This document shows positions 1 through 6,059 of a stretch of 16,028 bases of DNA, in pieces. A program made the translations under genes and the position numbers. Positions within the stretch are counted from its first letter, which is position 1. Each line of letters opens with the position of its first letter. This DNA comes from DATAVB01 sp040414495 (GTDB lineage: Bacteria; Actinomycetota; Actinomycetes; Mycobacteriales; QHCD01), in the NCBI GenBank assembly GCA_040414495.1, contig JBEDUI010000137.1, forward strand, positions 1 to 16,028, written 5' to 3'. The notes below the pieces were generated by a model, which ran no database searches, had not been told where the DNA came from, and saw only the letters and a program-made list of their open reading frames with translations.

Positions 1-12
1 GAGGAGCACCCG

Positions 13-564
13 TTGCGCACGCTTGCGATAACCCAGAACATCACCGTCGACGGCTCGGTCGAGCTGCTGACCGACTGGTTCGCGCCACAGGGCCAGCCCG
101 ACCCCGACCAGGTCGCGGAAATGCGGCGACACACCAGCCGGGCCGACGCCTTTCTGGTCGGCCGACAGACCTTTGAGGACATGCGCGGGTACTGGCCGCA
201 GCAGAGCCAGGACACCACCGGCGTATCGGACTATCTCAACCGGGTCGCCAAATACGTAATCTCCTCGACCATGACCGACCCGAAATGGGACAACTCGACC
301 GTACTGTCCGGCGATCCGGTCGAGGAGGTCGACAAACTAAAAGCCCAAGTAGGACAGGACATCGTGGTGACCGGAAGCATCACCCTGTGCCACACCCTCA
401 TTGCTGCCGGCCTGGTCGATGAATACCGGCTGTTCGTCTATCCGGCCGTACAAGGCCGCGGCCGACGGCTGTTTCCCGACGGCGTCGCGCTACCGGCGTT
501 GCGACTGCTGGATGCGAAATCCTTCCGCAACGGCGTTACGTACTCGTGTTATGGCACAGCATGA
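13..564 (+). CDS. Dihydrofolate reductase family protein (RibD C-terminal-like)
   Basis: This 183-aa protein belongs to the DHFR/RibD C-terminal superfamily, the small YwjB/YyaP-like NADPH-binding reductases of unknown substrate. It shows the family layout: an N-terminal first strand, the AFLVGRQTFEDM segment (residues 46-57), a VTGS turn near residue 120, and the ending LVDEYRLFVYPAVQGRGRRL (134-153) typical of these proteins. The start is TTG at 13, chosen because GAGGAG at 1-6 gives an ideal ribosome binding site 6 nt upstream; the length is also full for the family. The stop overlaps the next gene's start (ATGA at 561-564), so the two are probably co-translated. A true folate role is not supported: such proteins are common accessory genes in actinobacteria. 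The family is secure, the function is not. Confidence 0.9.
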   Translation: MRTLAITQNITVDGSVELLTDWFAPQGQPDPDQVAEMRRHTSRADAFLVGRQTFEDMRGYWPQQSQDTTGVSDYLNRVAKYVISSTMTDPKWDNSTVLSGDPVEEVDKLKAQVGQDIVVTGSITLCHTLIAAGLVDEYRLFVYPAVQGRGRRLFPDGVALPALRLLDAKSFRNGVTYSCYGTA

Positions 565-1082
565 CCATGCAGCTCATTGTCCTCAATGGTGGGTCCAGCT
601 CGGGAAAGTCCGGGCTGGCACGGTGTTTGCAGAGCCTGTTGCCCGATCCGTGGCTGACCTTCGGGACCGATACGTTGGTGGCCGCGATGCCGGCGCAGTC
701 CGGGATCGAATTCGCGCCGGACGGCGAGGTGATCGTCGGCGCGGAATTCCGGGCGTTGGAAATGGCCTGGATCAAGGGGATCGCGCAGATGGCCCGGTCC
801 GGTGCCAGGATTATCGTCGACGAGGTCTTTCTGGGCGGCGCGGAGTCGCAGAAGCGATGGCTTCGGGAGCTGGACGGCCTGCCGGTGCTCTGGGTCGGGG
901 TGCGCTGTGAGGCGGCGGTCGCGGCGGGACGGGAGTTGGCTCGCGGCGACCGGATCGTCGGAATGGCTGCAGCGCAGGCGGATCTGGTGCACAACGGAGT
1001 GCGGTACGACCTCGAGGTCGACACCACGCACGCCGAGGCGCTGGAGTGTGCCCGTACGATCGCGGACCGGCTCGCGGAGTGA
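561..1082 (+). CDS. Chloramphenicol 3-O-phosphotransferase homologue
   Basis: This is a 173-aa P-loop kinase closely resembling the chloramphenicol phosphotransferase (CPT) of Streptomyces venezuelae, which phosphorylates the C3 hydroxyl of the drug. The Walker A motif GGSSSGKS is at residues 10-17. The likely catalytic base Asp37 lies in FGTD, and the ARIIVDEVFLGG, VLWVGVRCE and DLEVDTTH blocks follow in family order. The length matches the family. ATG 561 overlaps the TGA of the upstream reductase (ATGA); ATG 567 is an alternative two codons in, and GTG 546 would add five residues. In non-producers such proteins can act on other hydroxylated small molecules, so resistance is an inference from similarity. 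The last codons lie inside a 35-bp tandem repeat. Confidence 0.9.
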   Translation: MTMQLIVLNGGSSSGKSGLARCLQSLLPDPWLTFGTDTLVAAMPAQSGIEFAPDGEVIVGAEFRALEMAWIKGIAQMARSGARIIVDEVFLGGAESQKRWLRELDGLPVLWVGVRCEAAVAAGRELARGDRIVGMAAAQADLVHNGVRYDLEVDTTHAEALECARTIADRLAE

Positions 1083-1149
1083 TTCCCAGTACGATCGGGG
1101 ACCGGCTCGCGGAGTGATTCCCGGTACGATCGGGGACCGGCTCGCGGAG
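1054..1149 (+). repeat. 35-bp tandem repeat, about 2.7 copies, duplicating a gene 3' end
   Basis: Three head-to-tail units begin at 1054, 1089 and 1124, each starting GTACGATCG and ending near GGAGTGATTCCC. Units one and two differ at only a couple of positions, and the third is cut after GCGGAG. Copy one contains the last codons and the TGA of the phosphotransferase gene; the others reproduce that end, including the stop, outside the gene. There are no unique spacers, so it is not a CRISPR array. Replication slippage is the simplest origin. Confidence 0.93.
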
Positions 1150-1178
1150 GATTGATTCGATCAACTGTCCATAGGGGA

Positions 1179-1613
1179 CTATCTGACGGCTCGCGCGACC
1201 GGAGCCGCCGTGGTGAGCGTGAACGATACGGTCTTGCCGTCAGAGCGTGGCTGGTAGGACCAACTCGAAGCGAGGGCGTCCACCAGCAACAGCCCGCGAC
1301 CACTCGGCTGATAGCTGGGCAGCTGTTCCCGGAGCCGCGGCGGATCGGTCGATTTGTCCGTGACATCGACCCGTAGCCCGCTCGGAGTCCGGTTGATCGC
1401 CAAGGTGAGCGGCCCGAACGCGTGCTGCACCGCGTTGGTCACCAATTCGCTGGTCAACAACGCGGCCGTTTCCTCCAGGTCGGCGAATCCATGCCGGCGG
1501 CAGAACGCCACCACCTGGGCCCGGGCCACACCGATCGACGCCGGCGTGGCGCTGAGCCGGGACAGCGTCATTGATGAGTGCGGGTGTAACTGAGGCTGAT
1601 GGCCGCGAGTCAT
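1179..1613 (-). CDS. RsbW/SpoIIAB-type ATP-binding protein (putative anti-sigma factor kinase)
   Basis: This 144-aa protein is a GHKL-type HATPase of the anti-sigma family. In RsbW/SpoIIAB systems such proteins sequester a sigma factor and phosphorylate a STAS antagonist. Visible motifs are the N box ELVTNAVQHA (residues 56-65, Asn60), the G1-like DKSTDPP (86-92, starting at Asp86) and the G2 region SGRGLLLVDALASSW (104-118). The start is ATG 1613, preceded by an AGGAAGGAG-like site; the open frame continues upstream, but that part has no family similarity. ATG 1571 is an alternative lacking a ribosome site. A SigB-like promoter lies 48-72 nt upstream, pointing to autoregulation. It follows a STAS gene and a PP2C phosphatase gene on the same strand, completing a partner-switching trio. 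The sigma target is not in the window. Confidence 0.85.
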   Translation of the reverse strand: MTRGHQPQLHPHSSMTLSRLSATPASIGVARAQVVAFCRRHGFADLEETAALLTSELVTNAVQHAFGPLTLAINRTPSGLRVDVTDKSTDPPRLREQLPSYQPSGRGLLLVDALASSWSYQPRSDGKTVSFTLTTAAPVARAVR

Positions 1614-1660
1614 CGGATCGCCCACTCCTTCCTCGTGCCCAGCTGCCTTCACAGAAGTGA

Positions 1661-1685
1661 CTACCCGTTCAGCGCGCCAAAGAAC
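1661..1685 (-). promoter_or_regulatory. SigB/SigF-type promoter of the RsbW-like gene
   Basis: On the minus strand GTTCTT (1685-1680) is followed after exactly 13 nt by GGGTAG (1666-1661). This fits the stress-sigma consensus of a GTTT-like -35 and GGGTA -10 at 12-15 nt spacing. The predicted transcript start is about 40 nt before the ATG at 1613. It has the same 6-13-6 geometry as the promoter ahead of the gas-vesicle operon. Confidence 0.62.
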
Positions 1686-1780
1686 GCCAACGAACAGCGA
1701 AATGCGCTTCGGCGCCGGATGCACAATTCGGTCAATGCACAACCGAAGCGGCCGCAGCTGATATCGGGGGATTGTCGCCC

Positions 1781-1801
1781 GTAACTCGCCGGTAACTCGC
1801 C
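1781..1801. repeat. Tandem 10-bp direct repeat, 11-bp period
   Basis: GTAACTCGCC occurs at 1781-1790 and again at 1792-1801, one helical turn apart, about 100 bp upstream of the RsbW-like gene's promoter. Its placement and phasing would suit a regulator binding two sites on one face of the helix, but no known operator is recognised. Confidence 0.45.
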
Positions 1802-1846
1802 CGAACTGGCCGCTCGAAATTCGCACGGTTTTTGTCGTCGGTCGTG

Positions 1847-1871
1847 GTGTTACCGGCGTCAGCGTGGGTAA
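1847..1871 (+). promoter_or_regulatory. Possible SigB-like promoter facing right
   Basis: GTGTTA (1847-1852), 13 nt, GGGTAA (1866-1871). The -10 and spacing match the two better SigB-like promoters in this window, but the -35 is poorer. No + strand gene follows; the only downstream structure is the hairpin at 1931-1971. This could be the start of a short untranslated RNA or a chance match. Confidence 0.25.
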
Positions 1872-1930
1872 GAGAGCGGCTGTCAGGGATACGGTGCCCG
1901 GTGTCCATGCCTCCACCGGCACCCCGGCCA

Positions 1931-1971
1931 GAGGCCCCGCTACTAAATCCCCCGTTCATGAGCGGGGCCTC
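1931..1971. terminator. Perfect 11-bp hairpin between the STAS and RsbW-like genes
   Basis: GAGGCCCCGCT (1931-1941) pairs perfectly with AGCGGGGCCTC (1961-1971) around a 19-nt loop. It lies 77 bp beyond the STAS stop on the minus strand, so it probably ends that transcript. There is no T tract, as is common for actinobacterial terminators. It could equally end a short + strand transcript. The rest of the 1614-2047 gap holds no convincing gene. Confidence 0.55.
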
Positions 1972-2047
1972 GCCTTGACCAGCGGACCGCGCGACCCCGC
2001 ACCTGTGCCTCAACAAATCGTCCTATTTGGACATTCGCCGGCTGGCG

Positions 2048-2428
2048 CTACGCCGGCACATTCCGGGATTCGATCGGTATGCCGGTCGGAGCAATTGTGC
2101 GGATCGGCGGCGCTTCGGTAGCGGCCGGGGTGAACAACCAACCACAGCCGGCGATCGTGGCGATCCGGGTCACCTGCCGACCGGCCCCGGTGATCGTGGG
2201 ATGGCCGCCGGCCGCAGTGATGGTCTGGTACGCGGTCAGCAACGCGCCCAGCCCGGCGCAGTCGCAGAACGTGACGTCAGAAATGTCCACGAGGCACCGG
2301 TCGTAGTCGGGGGCCGAGAACGCTTCAAGCGCCTCGCCAAGCCGTTGGGCCGTAGCGAGATCAAGCTCGCCGGCCAAGCTGACCAGCAGTTGCCGGTTGG
2401 CCCGGTCAACATAAACGCGCAGCTGCAT
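2048..2428 (-). CDS. STAS-domain protein (anti-anti-sigma factor type)
   Basis: This 126-aa protein has a single STAS fold, like SpoIIAA/RsbV, which release a sigma factor by binding its anti-sigma kinase. The first strand, LVSLAGELDLATAQRL (residues 15-30), and the signature region CLVDISDVTFCDCAGLGALL (45-64) are clear. At the place where SpoIIAA has D-S-S-G-L, this protein has D56-C57-A58-G59-L60, so the usual phosphoserine is Ala. That would leave it locked in the active-like state or regulated otherwise. ATG 2428 was chosen because it begins the STAS fold and follows a GGGAGG site; GTG 2488 would add 20 residues without similarity. A C-terminal extension of about 25 residues follows the fold. 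It lies between the phosphatase and the kinase-like gene, as expected for a partner-switching set. Confidence 0.85.
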   Translation of the reverse strand: MQLRVYVDRANRQLLVSLAGELDLATAQRLGEALEAFSAPDYDRCLVDISDVTFCDCAGLGALLTAYQTITAAGGHPTITGAGRQVTRIATIAGCGWLFTPAATEAPPIRTIAPTGIPIESRNVPA

Positions 2429-2512
2429 AGCGGTGCTGCACCTCCCGTCGGCACCACGCGTGCGATGCCAATTGATGCTTGCCCGCACATAGCCGAACGG
2501 GAGTTCAGAACC

Positions 2513-2540
2513 ACGGTAGCCGGTCGGGCCGCCGAGTCAA
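2513..2540 (-). promoter_or_regulatory. Possible housekeeping promoter of the STAS gene
   Basis: On the minus strand TTGACT (2540-2535) and TACCGT (2518-2513) are separated by 16 nt, a fair match to a SigA/HrdB promoter. It is about 85 nt upstream of ATG 2428. The -35 lies within one copy of an 11-bp tandem repeat. No SigB-like pair was found in this 167-bp gap. Confidence 0.35.
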
Positions 2541-2552
2541 AGCCGAGTCAAA
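2531..2552. repeat. Perfect 11-bp tandem repeat upstream of the STAS gene
   Basis: GCCGAGTCAAA occurs twice without a gap (2531-2541 and 2542-2552). Read on the minus strand each copy carries TTTGACTCGGC, so the -35 hexamer TTGACT is duplicated one helical turn apart. It could be an activator site, a doubled -35 or simple slippage. Confidence 0.6.
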
Positions 2553-2595
2553 CCCAGAGCACCGCGTCGCAGGCCGAGGATTTAAGAGACACGGC

Positions 2596-3810
2596 CTAAA
2601 GCGGCCGATACAGCGTCAACAGCGCCACGTCGTCGTTGGTCGGGGTGGGGTCGAGGAGCTTCTCCAACAGAAACGTGCAGGCGTCTTCGGCCGGCTGCGC
2701 GACGACCGTGTCACAAAGCCGCTTCAGGTCCGCGTCGATGTCGCTGTCCCGGCGTTCGATCAGGCCGTCGGTGTAGAAGCAGATCAGGCTGCCGGGCCGG
2801 ATTGGCACCGTGCTGGTGCGCCGCCGTAGGCCGCGGACCGCCCCCAGCGGCGGGTCGGTCGGTACGTCGGCCATCACGGCCGGTCCCGGGCCGTTGGCGA
2901 CAACTGGCGGAAAGTGACCGGCCAGCGAGAGGTGGATACGGTCCATCGAGGGATCGAGGATGCCGTACGAAACGGTGGCCATCGCGCCGGCTTCGAAGTG
3001 CTGGATCTTGGCGTCGAGCCGTTCCAGCACCTCGCCCGGGCCGACGCCCTCCAGGGCGTACGCACGCAGGGCGCTGCGCAGCCGGCCCATGATCACGGCG
3101 GCCGGCAGTCCGTGCCCGGCCACGTCGCCCATGACCACGCACCACTCCTTGGTGGGCAACGAGAAGACGTCATACCAGTCGCCGCCGACGCCGCCGCGCT
3201 CGTTCGGCAGGTATCGGGCGGCCAGCTCCAGCCCCGGGACCTCCGGCAGCTGGGTCGGGATCAGACTGCGGGCCAGCGCGCGGGCCGCACTCTGGTCGGC
3301 CCTGGCGTTCTGCGCGTGCACCGCCAGCGCGGCCCGGTCGGCGGCCAGGCGCAGCAGGTCGGCGTCGGACTCGGAGAACAGGCGGGAGCCTCGGGCCCCC
3401 ACGCAGAGCACGCCGAGCGTGCTGCCGGCCGCGATCAGCGGCACGCCCAGCTCGGACCGTATCCCGCTTTCCCGCAGGAACGGGTCGATCATCCCGCCCT
3501 GCTCGTCGTGCTCCACAACCACCGGCTGACCCTCGGCCACGACCCGGCCGGCGAAGCCGCGCGCGAGCGGGGTGCGACGTCCGGTTCGGACGTCGTGGGT
3601 GAGCCCACGAATTGTCGCGGTGACCAACTGACGGGATCGCGGGTCGAGTAACAAGATCGCCGCCATATCGACCTCGAGCGCGCTACGAACCCGATCCAGC
3701 AACTCAACCAGAAGATCGTCGAGCTCCAACTGCGCCAAGGCGCTGTCGGTCACCGACTCGATGCCACCCAGTCGCCCATGAGGGGGTGAGGAGCCCGCAG
3801 TTGTCGACAC
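2596..3810 (-). CDS. GAF-SpoIIE (PP2C) serine phosphatase, RsbU/RsbP-like
   Basis: This 404-aa protein has two domains. Residues about 25-170 form a GAF sensor (EVDMAAILLLDP, GFAGRV, LGVPLIAAGSTLGVLCVGAR). Residues about 180-404 form a SpoIIE-type PP2C phosphatase. The metal-binding acidic residues are all visible: GGDWYD (Asp211), MGDVAGHG (Asp229), FYTDGL (Asp348) and TNDDVALL (Asp393/394). Such enzymes dephosphorylate STAS antagonists and so release a stress sigma factor, with the GAF part sensing a ligand or redox cue. No transmembrane segment is seen, so it is probably cytoplasmic. GTG 3810 is the first usable start but lacks a good ribosome site. It begins 47 bp after gvpK on the same strand with no terminator seen between, so it may be read from the gas-vesicle operon. 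Confidence 0.9.
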   Translation of the reverse strand: MSTTAGSSPPHGRLGGIESVTDSALAQLELDDLLVELLDRVRSALEVDMAAILLLDPRSRQLVTATIRGLTHDVRTGRRTPLARGFAGRVVAEGQPVVVEHDEQGGMIDPFLRESGIRSELGVPLIAAGSTLGVLCVGARGSRLFSESDADLLRLAADRAALAVHAQNARADQSAARALARSLIPTQLPEVPGLELAARYLPNERGGVGGDWYDVFSLPTKEWCVVMGDVAGHGLPAAVIMGRLRSALRAYALEGVGPGEVLERLDAKIQHFEAGAMATVSYGILDPSMDRIHLSLAGHFPPVVANGPGPAVMADVPTDPPLGAVRGLRRRTSTVPIRPGSLICFYTDGLIERRDSDIDADLKRLCDTVVAQPAEDACTFLLEKLLDPTPTNDDVALLTLYRPL

Positions 3811-3857
3811 CAGGACAGCGTAATGCGCTGCCCATCGGACGAGGAAGATACCGGCTC

Positions 3858-4154
3858 TTAGCGCCGGGCCGGCTCGGGCGGAAGGAGCGGGCCGAGCGGA
3901 CCGAGGTCCAGGTTGAGCTCGTCAGGTCCAATGCCGAAATGATCGCGCAGGGTGTCCATCGCCTCGGCCAGTCGCATGAGGGCCAGCCCGATGTGCTCGG
4001 TCTGTTCCTCAGTGAGATTGCCGGCCTCGACCCGGCGCAGAGCTTGCCGTTCCATCAGCTGCCGCACCAGTTCCACGACCGTGAGCAGCAGCCGGACCAG
4101 GTCGTGCTCGACGGTGTCGGCGTCGGTGTTTATCCGTTGCGGAAGTTGCGTCAT
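3858..4154 (-). CDS. gvpK: Gas vesicle protein GvpK
   Basis: This 98-aa protein matches the GvpK family, an accessory protein needed for gas-vesicle assembly whose exact role is unknown. The core runs from RINTDADTVEHDLVRLLLTV (residues 7-26) through RRVEAGNLTEEQTEHIGLAL (44-63) to FGIGPDELNLDLGPLGPLL (74-92), all characteristic. ATG 4154 overlaps the TGA of the preceding GvpA-family gene (ATGA at 4151-4154), so translation is probably coupled; GTG 4181 is possible but would create a longer overlap. It is the last gas-vesicle gene of the operon, as in Streptomyces clusters. The C terminus is short and basic. Confidence 0.93.
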   Translation of the reverse strand: MTQLPQRINTDADTVEHDLVRLLLTVVELVRQLMERQALRRVEAGNLTEEQTEHIGLALMRLAEAMDTLRDHFGIGPDELNLDLGPLGPLLPPEPARR

Positions 4155-4321
4155 GCGTCGGCCAGTTCGTTCTGTAGGCACGTGTCCATGGAGGCGATCA
4201 ACGCCCGCAGGGAAATGCGTACGAGGTCCACGTCGGCGATCGCGATCACGACCTCGCCGGAAATAACGACACCGCCGCCCAACAGTCGGTCGAGCACGTC
4301 GACCAGTGCCACGTCCCTCAT
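4151..4321 (-). CDS. Small GvpA/GvpJ-family protein (GvpS position)
   Basis: This 56-aa protein is little more than the conserved GvpA-type fold: VALVDVLDRLLGGGVVISGE (residues 4-23), a strand VVIAIADVDLVRISLRALIA, and a short tail DTCLQNELADA. GvpA has LDKG and VGIEIL at positions where this protein has LGGG and ADVDLV, so it is a divergent paralogue and not the main shell protein. Its place between gvpL and gvpK is the gvpS position of the Streptomyces order (...J-L-S-K), so GvpS is the best guess. It begins at ATG 4321, overlapping the gvpL stop (ATGA at 4318-4321), and ends overlapping gvpK. Its role may be nucleating or capping the shell, which is inferred from related GvpJ/S proteins. 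Confidence 0.85.
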   Translation of the reverse strand: MRDVALVDVLDRLLGGGVVISGEVVIAIADVDLVRISLRALIASMDTCLQNELADA

Positions 4322-5076
4322 GGCGTTTCCAATTCGACGAACGAATACGGCGCCCACGGACCGGTCAACCGAATCTCGAGTCCGGCCCGGCGGAAATTCG
4401 CGATGTGCTCGGCCAGAACCGGTTCGAGCGAGATATCGACCAGATACGCGGCGTTCAGAATCATCGGGTCGGCAATTCCGGTCAGTCGCCGGTCCTGTGG
4501 TGGATAGCGGCGGGCGGCGGTGGCGATGTCGGCCATGCTGGAGTGGACATTTTCCGCCTGCCGTGCCATCGCGTGATCGCGGTCGGCGCGTTGGTCCCGC
4601 TGTGCGCGGAGCCGTTCCAGGTACGCCAGGCCGGGCGACGGCGAATCAGTCGCTTGTGGACTGTCGGTTGGCTGGGCCGGGCTGAAGACCTGTACGCCCC
4701 ATTCGCGCCGTCCGGCCAGCCGGGACAGCGTTGCGTGGAACGCGTCTGCCTGTTCCCGCAGCATTTCCCCGACCCGGTCGTCGTCGCGATATACGGTGCA
4801 CAGCCGCACCGGCGCGGTCGGCCCGGCGTCGTTGACCGCCTCGACCACCTGGTGATGGGCGGTGGCCGTTTTCTCGAGCCACTGCCGGTCCTCCAGATTC
4901 CGGCGCAGCGCCTCCTCGCTGAATTCGGCCAATGAGACCGAACTGACGATGGCACACGGCTCGGCGCCCACCATTCGTAACGGCGCACCGGAAATGCCGA
5001 GGACACCCGGCAATCCCGGGATATCCGGCGTACCGGTGACGGCGTAAAGATATGTGGCCTGCTCAGTCACTGCCAT
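4318..5076 (-). CDS. gvpL: Gas vesicle protein GvpL/GvpF family (GvpL position)
   Basis: This is a 252-aa member of the GvpL/GvpF family, adaptor-like proteins that interact with GvpA and other accessory proteins during vesicle formation. Hallmarks are the first strand YLYAVTG, a central PVRLCTVYRDDDRVGEML stretch, a helical insertion with an SPSPGL linker, and the ending NAAYLVDISLEPVLAEHI...GPWAPYSFVEL. ATG 5076 lies 14 bp inside the end of gvpJ, and the stop overlaps the next start, so coupling is likely on both sides. A second family member (gvpF) sits four genes upstream. This copy follows gvpJ, which is the gvpL position in Streptomyces. The L/F names are positional, because the two are homologous. 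Confidence 0.92.
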   Translation of the reverse strand: MAVTEQATYLYAVTGTPDIPGLPGVLGISGAPLRMVGAEPCAIVSSVSLAEFSEEALRRNLEDRQWLEKTATAHHQVVEAVNDAGPTAPVRLCTVYRDDDRVGEMLREQADAFHATLSRLAGRREWGVQVFSPAQPTDSPQATDSPSPGLAYLERLRAQRDQRADRDHAMARQAENVHSSMADIATAARRYPPQDRRLTGIADPMILNAAYLVDISLEPVLAEHIANFRRAGLEIRLTGPWAPYSFVELETP

Positions 5077-5398
5077 TCTCCAGCGCATCGATCCGTTTGC
5101 GCAGTAGCCGGTTCTCCTCGGCCAACCCATCGGCCTTCGAGGAGAGGCTCGCGTCGTGCTCCCACCAATCGATACCCATTTCCTTTGCTTTGTCCACCGA
5201 CGCGACGAGCAGCCGCAATTTGATCGTCAGCAGTTCGATGTCCAGCAGGTTGATCTGGATATCGCCGGCGATGACGATTCCCTTGTCCAGCACGCGTTCG
5301 AGAATGTCGACCAGCGAGTTCTCGCCGGCCTGGGCGGGCGCGGCCCGATTCCTGCTGGCTGGCCGCATATCCGTGCGCGCGGTGACTGCCTCGGTCAT
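5063..5398 (-). CDS. gvpJ: Gas vesicle protein GvpJ
   Basis: This 111-aa GvpA-family protein has a 28-residue leader, the core LVDILERVLDKGIVIAGDIQ (residues 29-48), INLLDIELLTIKLRLLVASV (49-68) and the GvpJ-specific ending DKAKEMGIDWWEHD (69-82). A short heptad-like helix (residues 90-107) follows. GvpJ is a minor shell or tip protein rather than the bulk shell subunit; the IDWWEHD extension and IAGDI in place of IDAYV distinguish it from GvpA here. ATG 5398 begins 1 nt after the gvpO stop, and its end overlaps gvpL by 14 bp. Family assignment is firm. Confidence 0.93.
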   Translation of the reverse strand: MTEAVTARTDMRPASRNRAAPAQAGENSLVDILERVLDKGIVIAGDIQINLLDIELLTIKLRLLVASVDKAKEMGIDWWEHDASLSSKADGLAEENRLLRKRIDALENGSD

Positions 5399-5399
5399 G

Positions 5400-5825
5400 T
5401 CAATCCTCTCGCGTCTTACCGCGCGGGTACCGGGCCGTACGCCGGTAGCCCTTCAGCCGGCCGGCGCCGTCCAGGTCCGTCTGGTACGTCGCCAGAATGT
5501 CGGCCGAGTCGGGGATGCGGTGGGCTTCCACCACTTCAACGCCGACCTGCCAACCGCCATCGACGTGTTCGATGGAGATCACGGTTTCCAGGTCACGGCC
5601 GGTCAGCTGCTGCACCGCTTTGGCTGCCCGCTGCGCGGCATTCATCGCGCTCAGGCCGTCGTGAGTGCGCTCGTCATCTCTTGGCTGATCGTTCGGATCC
5701 GGCTCGTTATGGTGCTGCTCATTTCGGTCCGGCTCGTCATGGCGCTTGCGACGGACCGGCCCGTCGGCGCGTCGTCGCTCACTCCGGGCCGGTCCGTCTG
5801 TGCGGCGCCGTTCATCCGTAGCCAT
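5400..5825 (-). CDS. gvpO: Gas vesicle protein GvpO with a long charged N-terminal extension
   Basis: This is a 141-aa protein. Residues about 60-141 match the GvpO family: AAQRAAKAVQQLTGRDLETV, then GGWQVGVEVVEAHRIPDSAD, ILATYQTDLD and GYRRTARYPRG. GvpO is required for vesicle formation in haloarchaea and actinobacteria, with a role in expression or assembly still unclear. The first 55 residues are almost entirely R, D, E, H, N, P and Q, with DGP repeats, and are predicted to be disordered. ATG 5825 overlaps the end of gvpG by 14 bp. In S. coelicolor gvpO precedes gvpA; here it sits after gvpG, so the order has been rearranged. Confidence 0.9.
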   Translation of the reverse strand: MATDERRRTDGPARSERRRADGPVRRKRHDEPDRNEQHHNEPDPNDQPRDDERTHDGLSAMNAAQRAAKAVQQLTGRDLETVISIEHVDGGWQVGVEVVEAHRIPDSADILATYQTDLDGAGRLKGYRRTARYPRGKTRED

Positions 5826-6054
5826 CGCCGCCTCCGTAACTCAGCCGGCTCAGCAACGAATCCTGCAATTCGTTGCATTCCCGGTCTGAAATTTCCCCGG
5901 CGTCTCGCGCCCGCTCAACTTCCCGAAGCTCGCGACGAATCCGCTCCGGATCACGCCATTGGCGCTCGGCCTCGGTCTGAATCTGCTCGGCCAGCCAGGT
6001 GACTCCGCGGACCGGGGCGAGTGGCAGCGTGAGAATGCCGGTGATCAAACCCAT
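5812..6054 (-). CDS. gvpG: Gas vesicle protein GvpG
   Basis: This 80-aa protein has the GvpG pattern: a hydrophobic start MGLITGILTLPLAPVRGVTW (residues 1-20), then a long charged helix (AEQIQTEAERQW...IRRELREVERARDAGEISDR) and a short Gly/Tyr tail. GvpG is an accessory assembly protein that acts with GvpF/L. ATG 6054 is preferred because a GAGG site lies 11 nt upstream. GTG 6063 overlaps the gvpF TGA (GTGA at 6060-6063) and would add three residues, so coupled initiation there is also possible. The end overlaps gvpO by 14 bp. Confidence 0.9.
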   Translation of the reverse strand: MGLITGILTLPLAPVRGVTWLAEQIQTEAERQWRDPERIRRELREVERARDAGEISDRECNELQDSLLSRLSYGGGDGYG

Positions 6055-6059
6055 TTCGC

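Noticed and set aside
1054..1149. CRISPR array
   Set aside because: The units are directly adjacent without spacers, and no cas gene is present.
536..1366. Long minus-strand open frame opposite the phosphotransferase
   Set aside because: It is an antisense shadow of a well-recognised gene, rich in Arg/Ser/Pro, with no family pattern or ribosome site.
1931..1971. Right end or guide-RNA scaffold of an IS200/IS605 element
   Set aside because: The CCCCGCT hairpin is reminiscent of such ends, but no tnpA or tnpB remnant is nearby.
1732..2016. Small minus-strand gene in the gap before the RsbW-like gene
   Set aside because: The frame is Gly/Arg/Thr-rich, crosses the hairpin and direct repeat, and has no similarity or ribosome site.
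2914..3651. 245-codon + strand frame inside the phosphatase gene
   Set aside because: The opposite strand encodes a complete GAF-PP2C protein; this frame is a GC-rich shadow.
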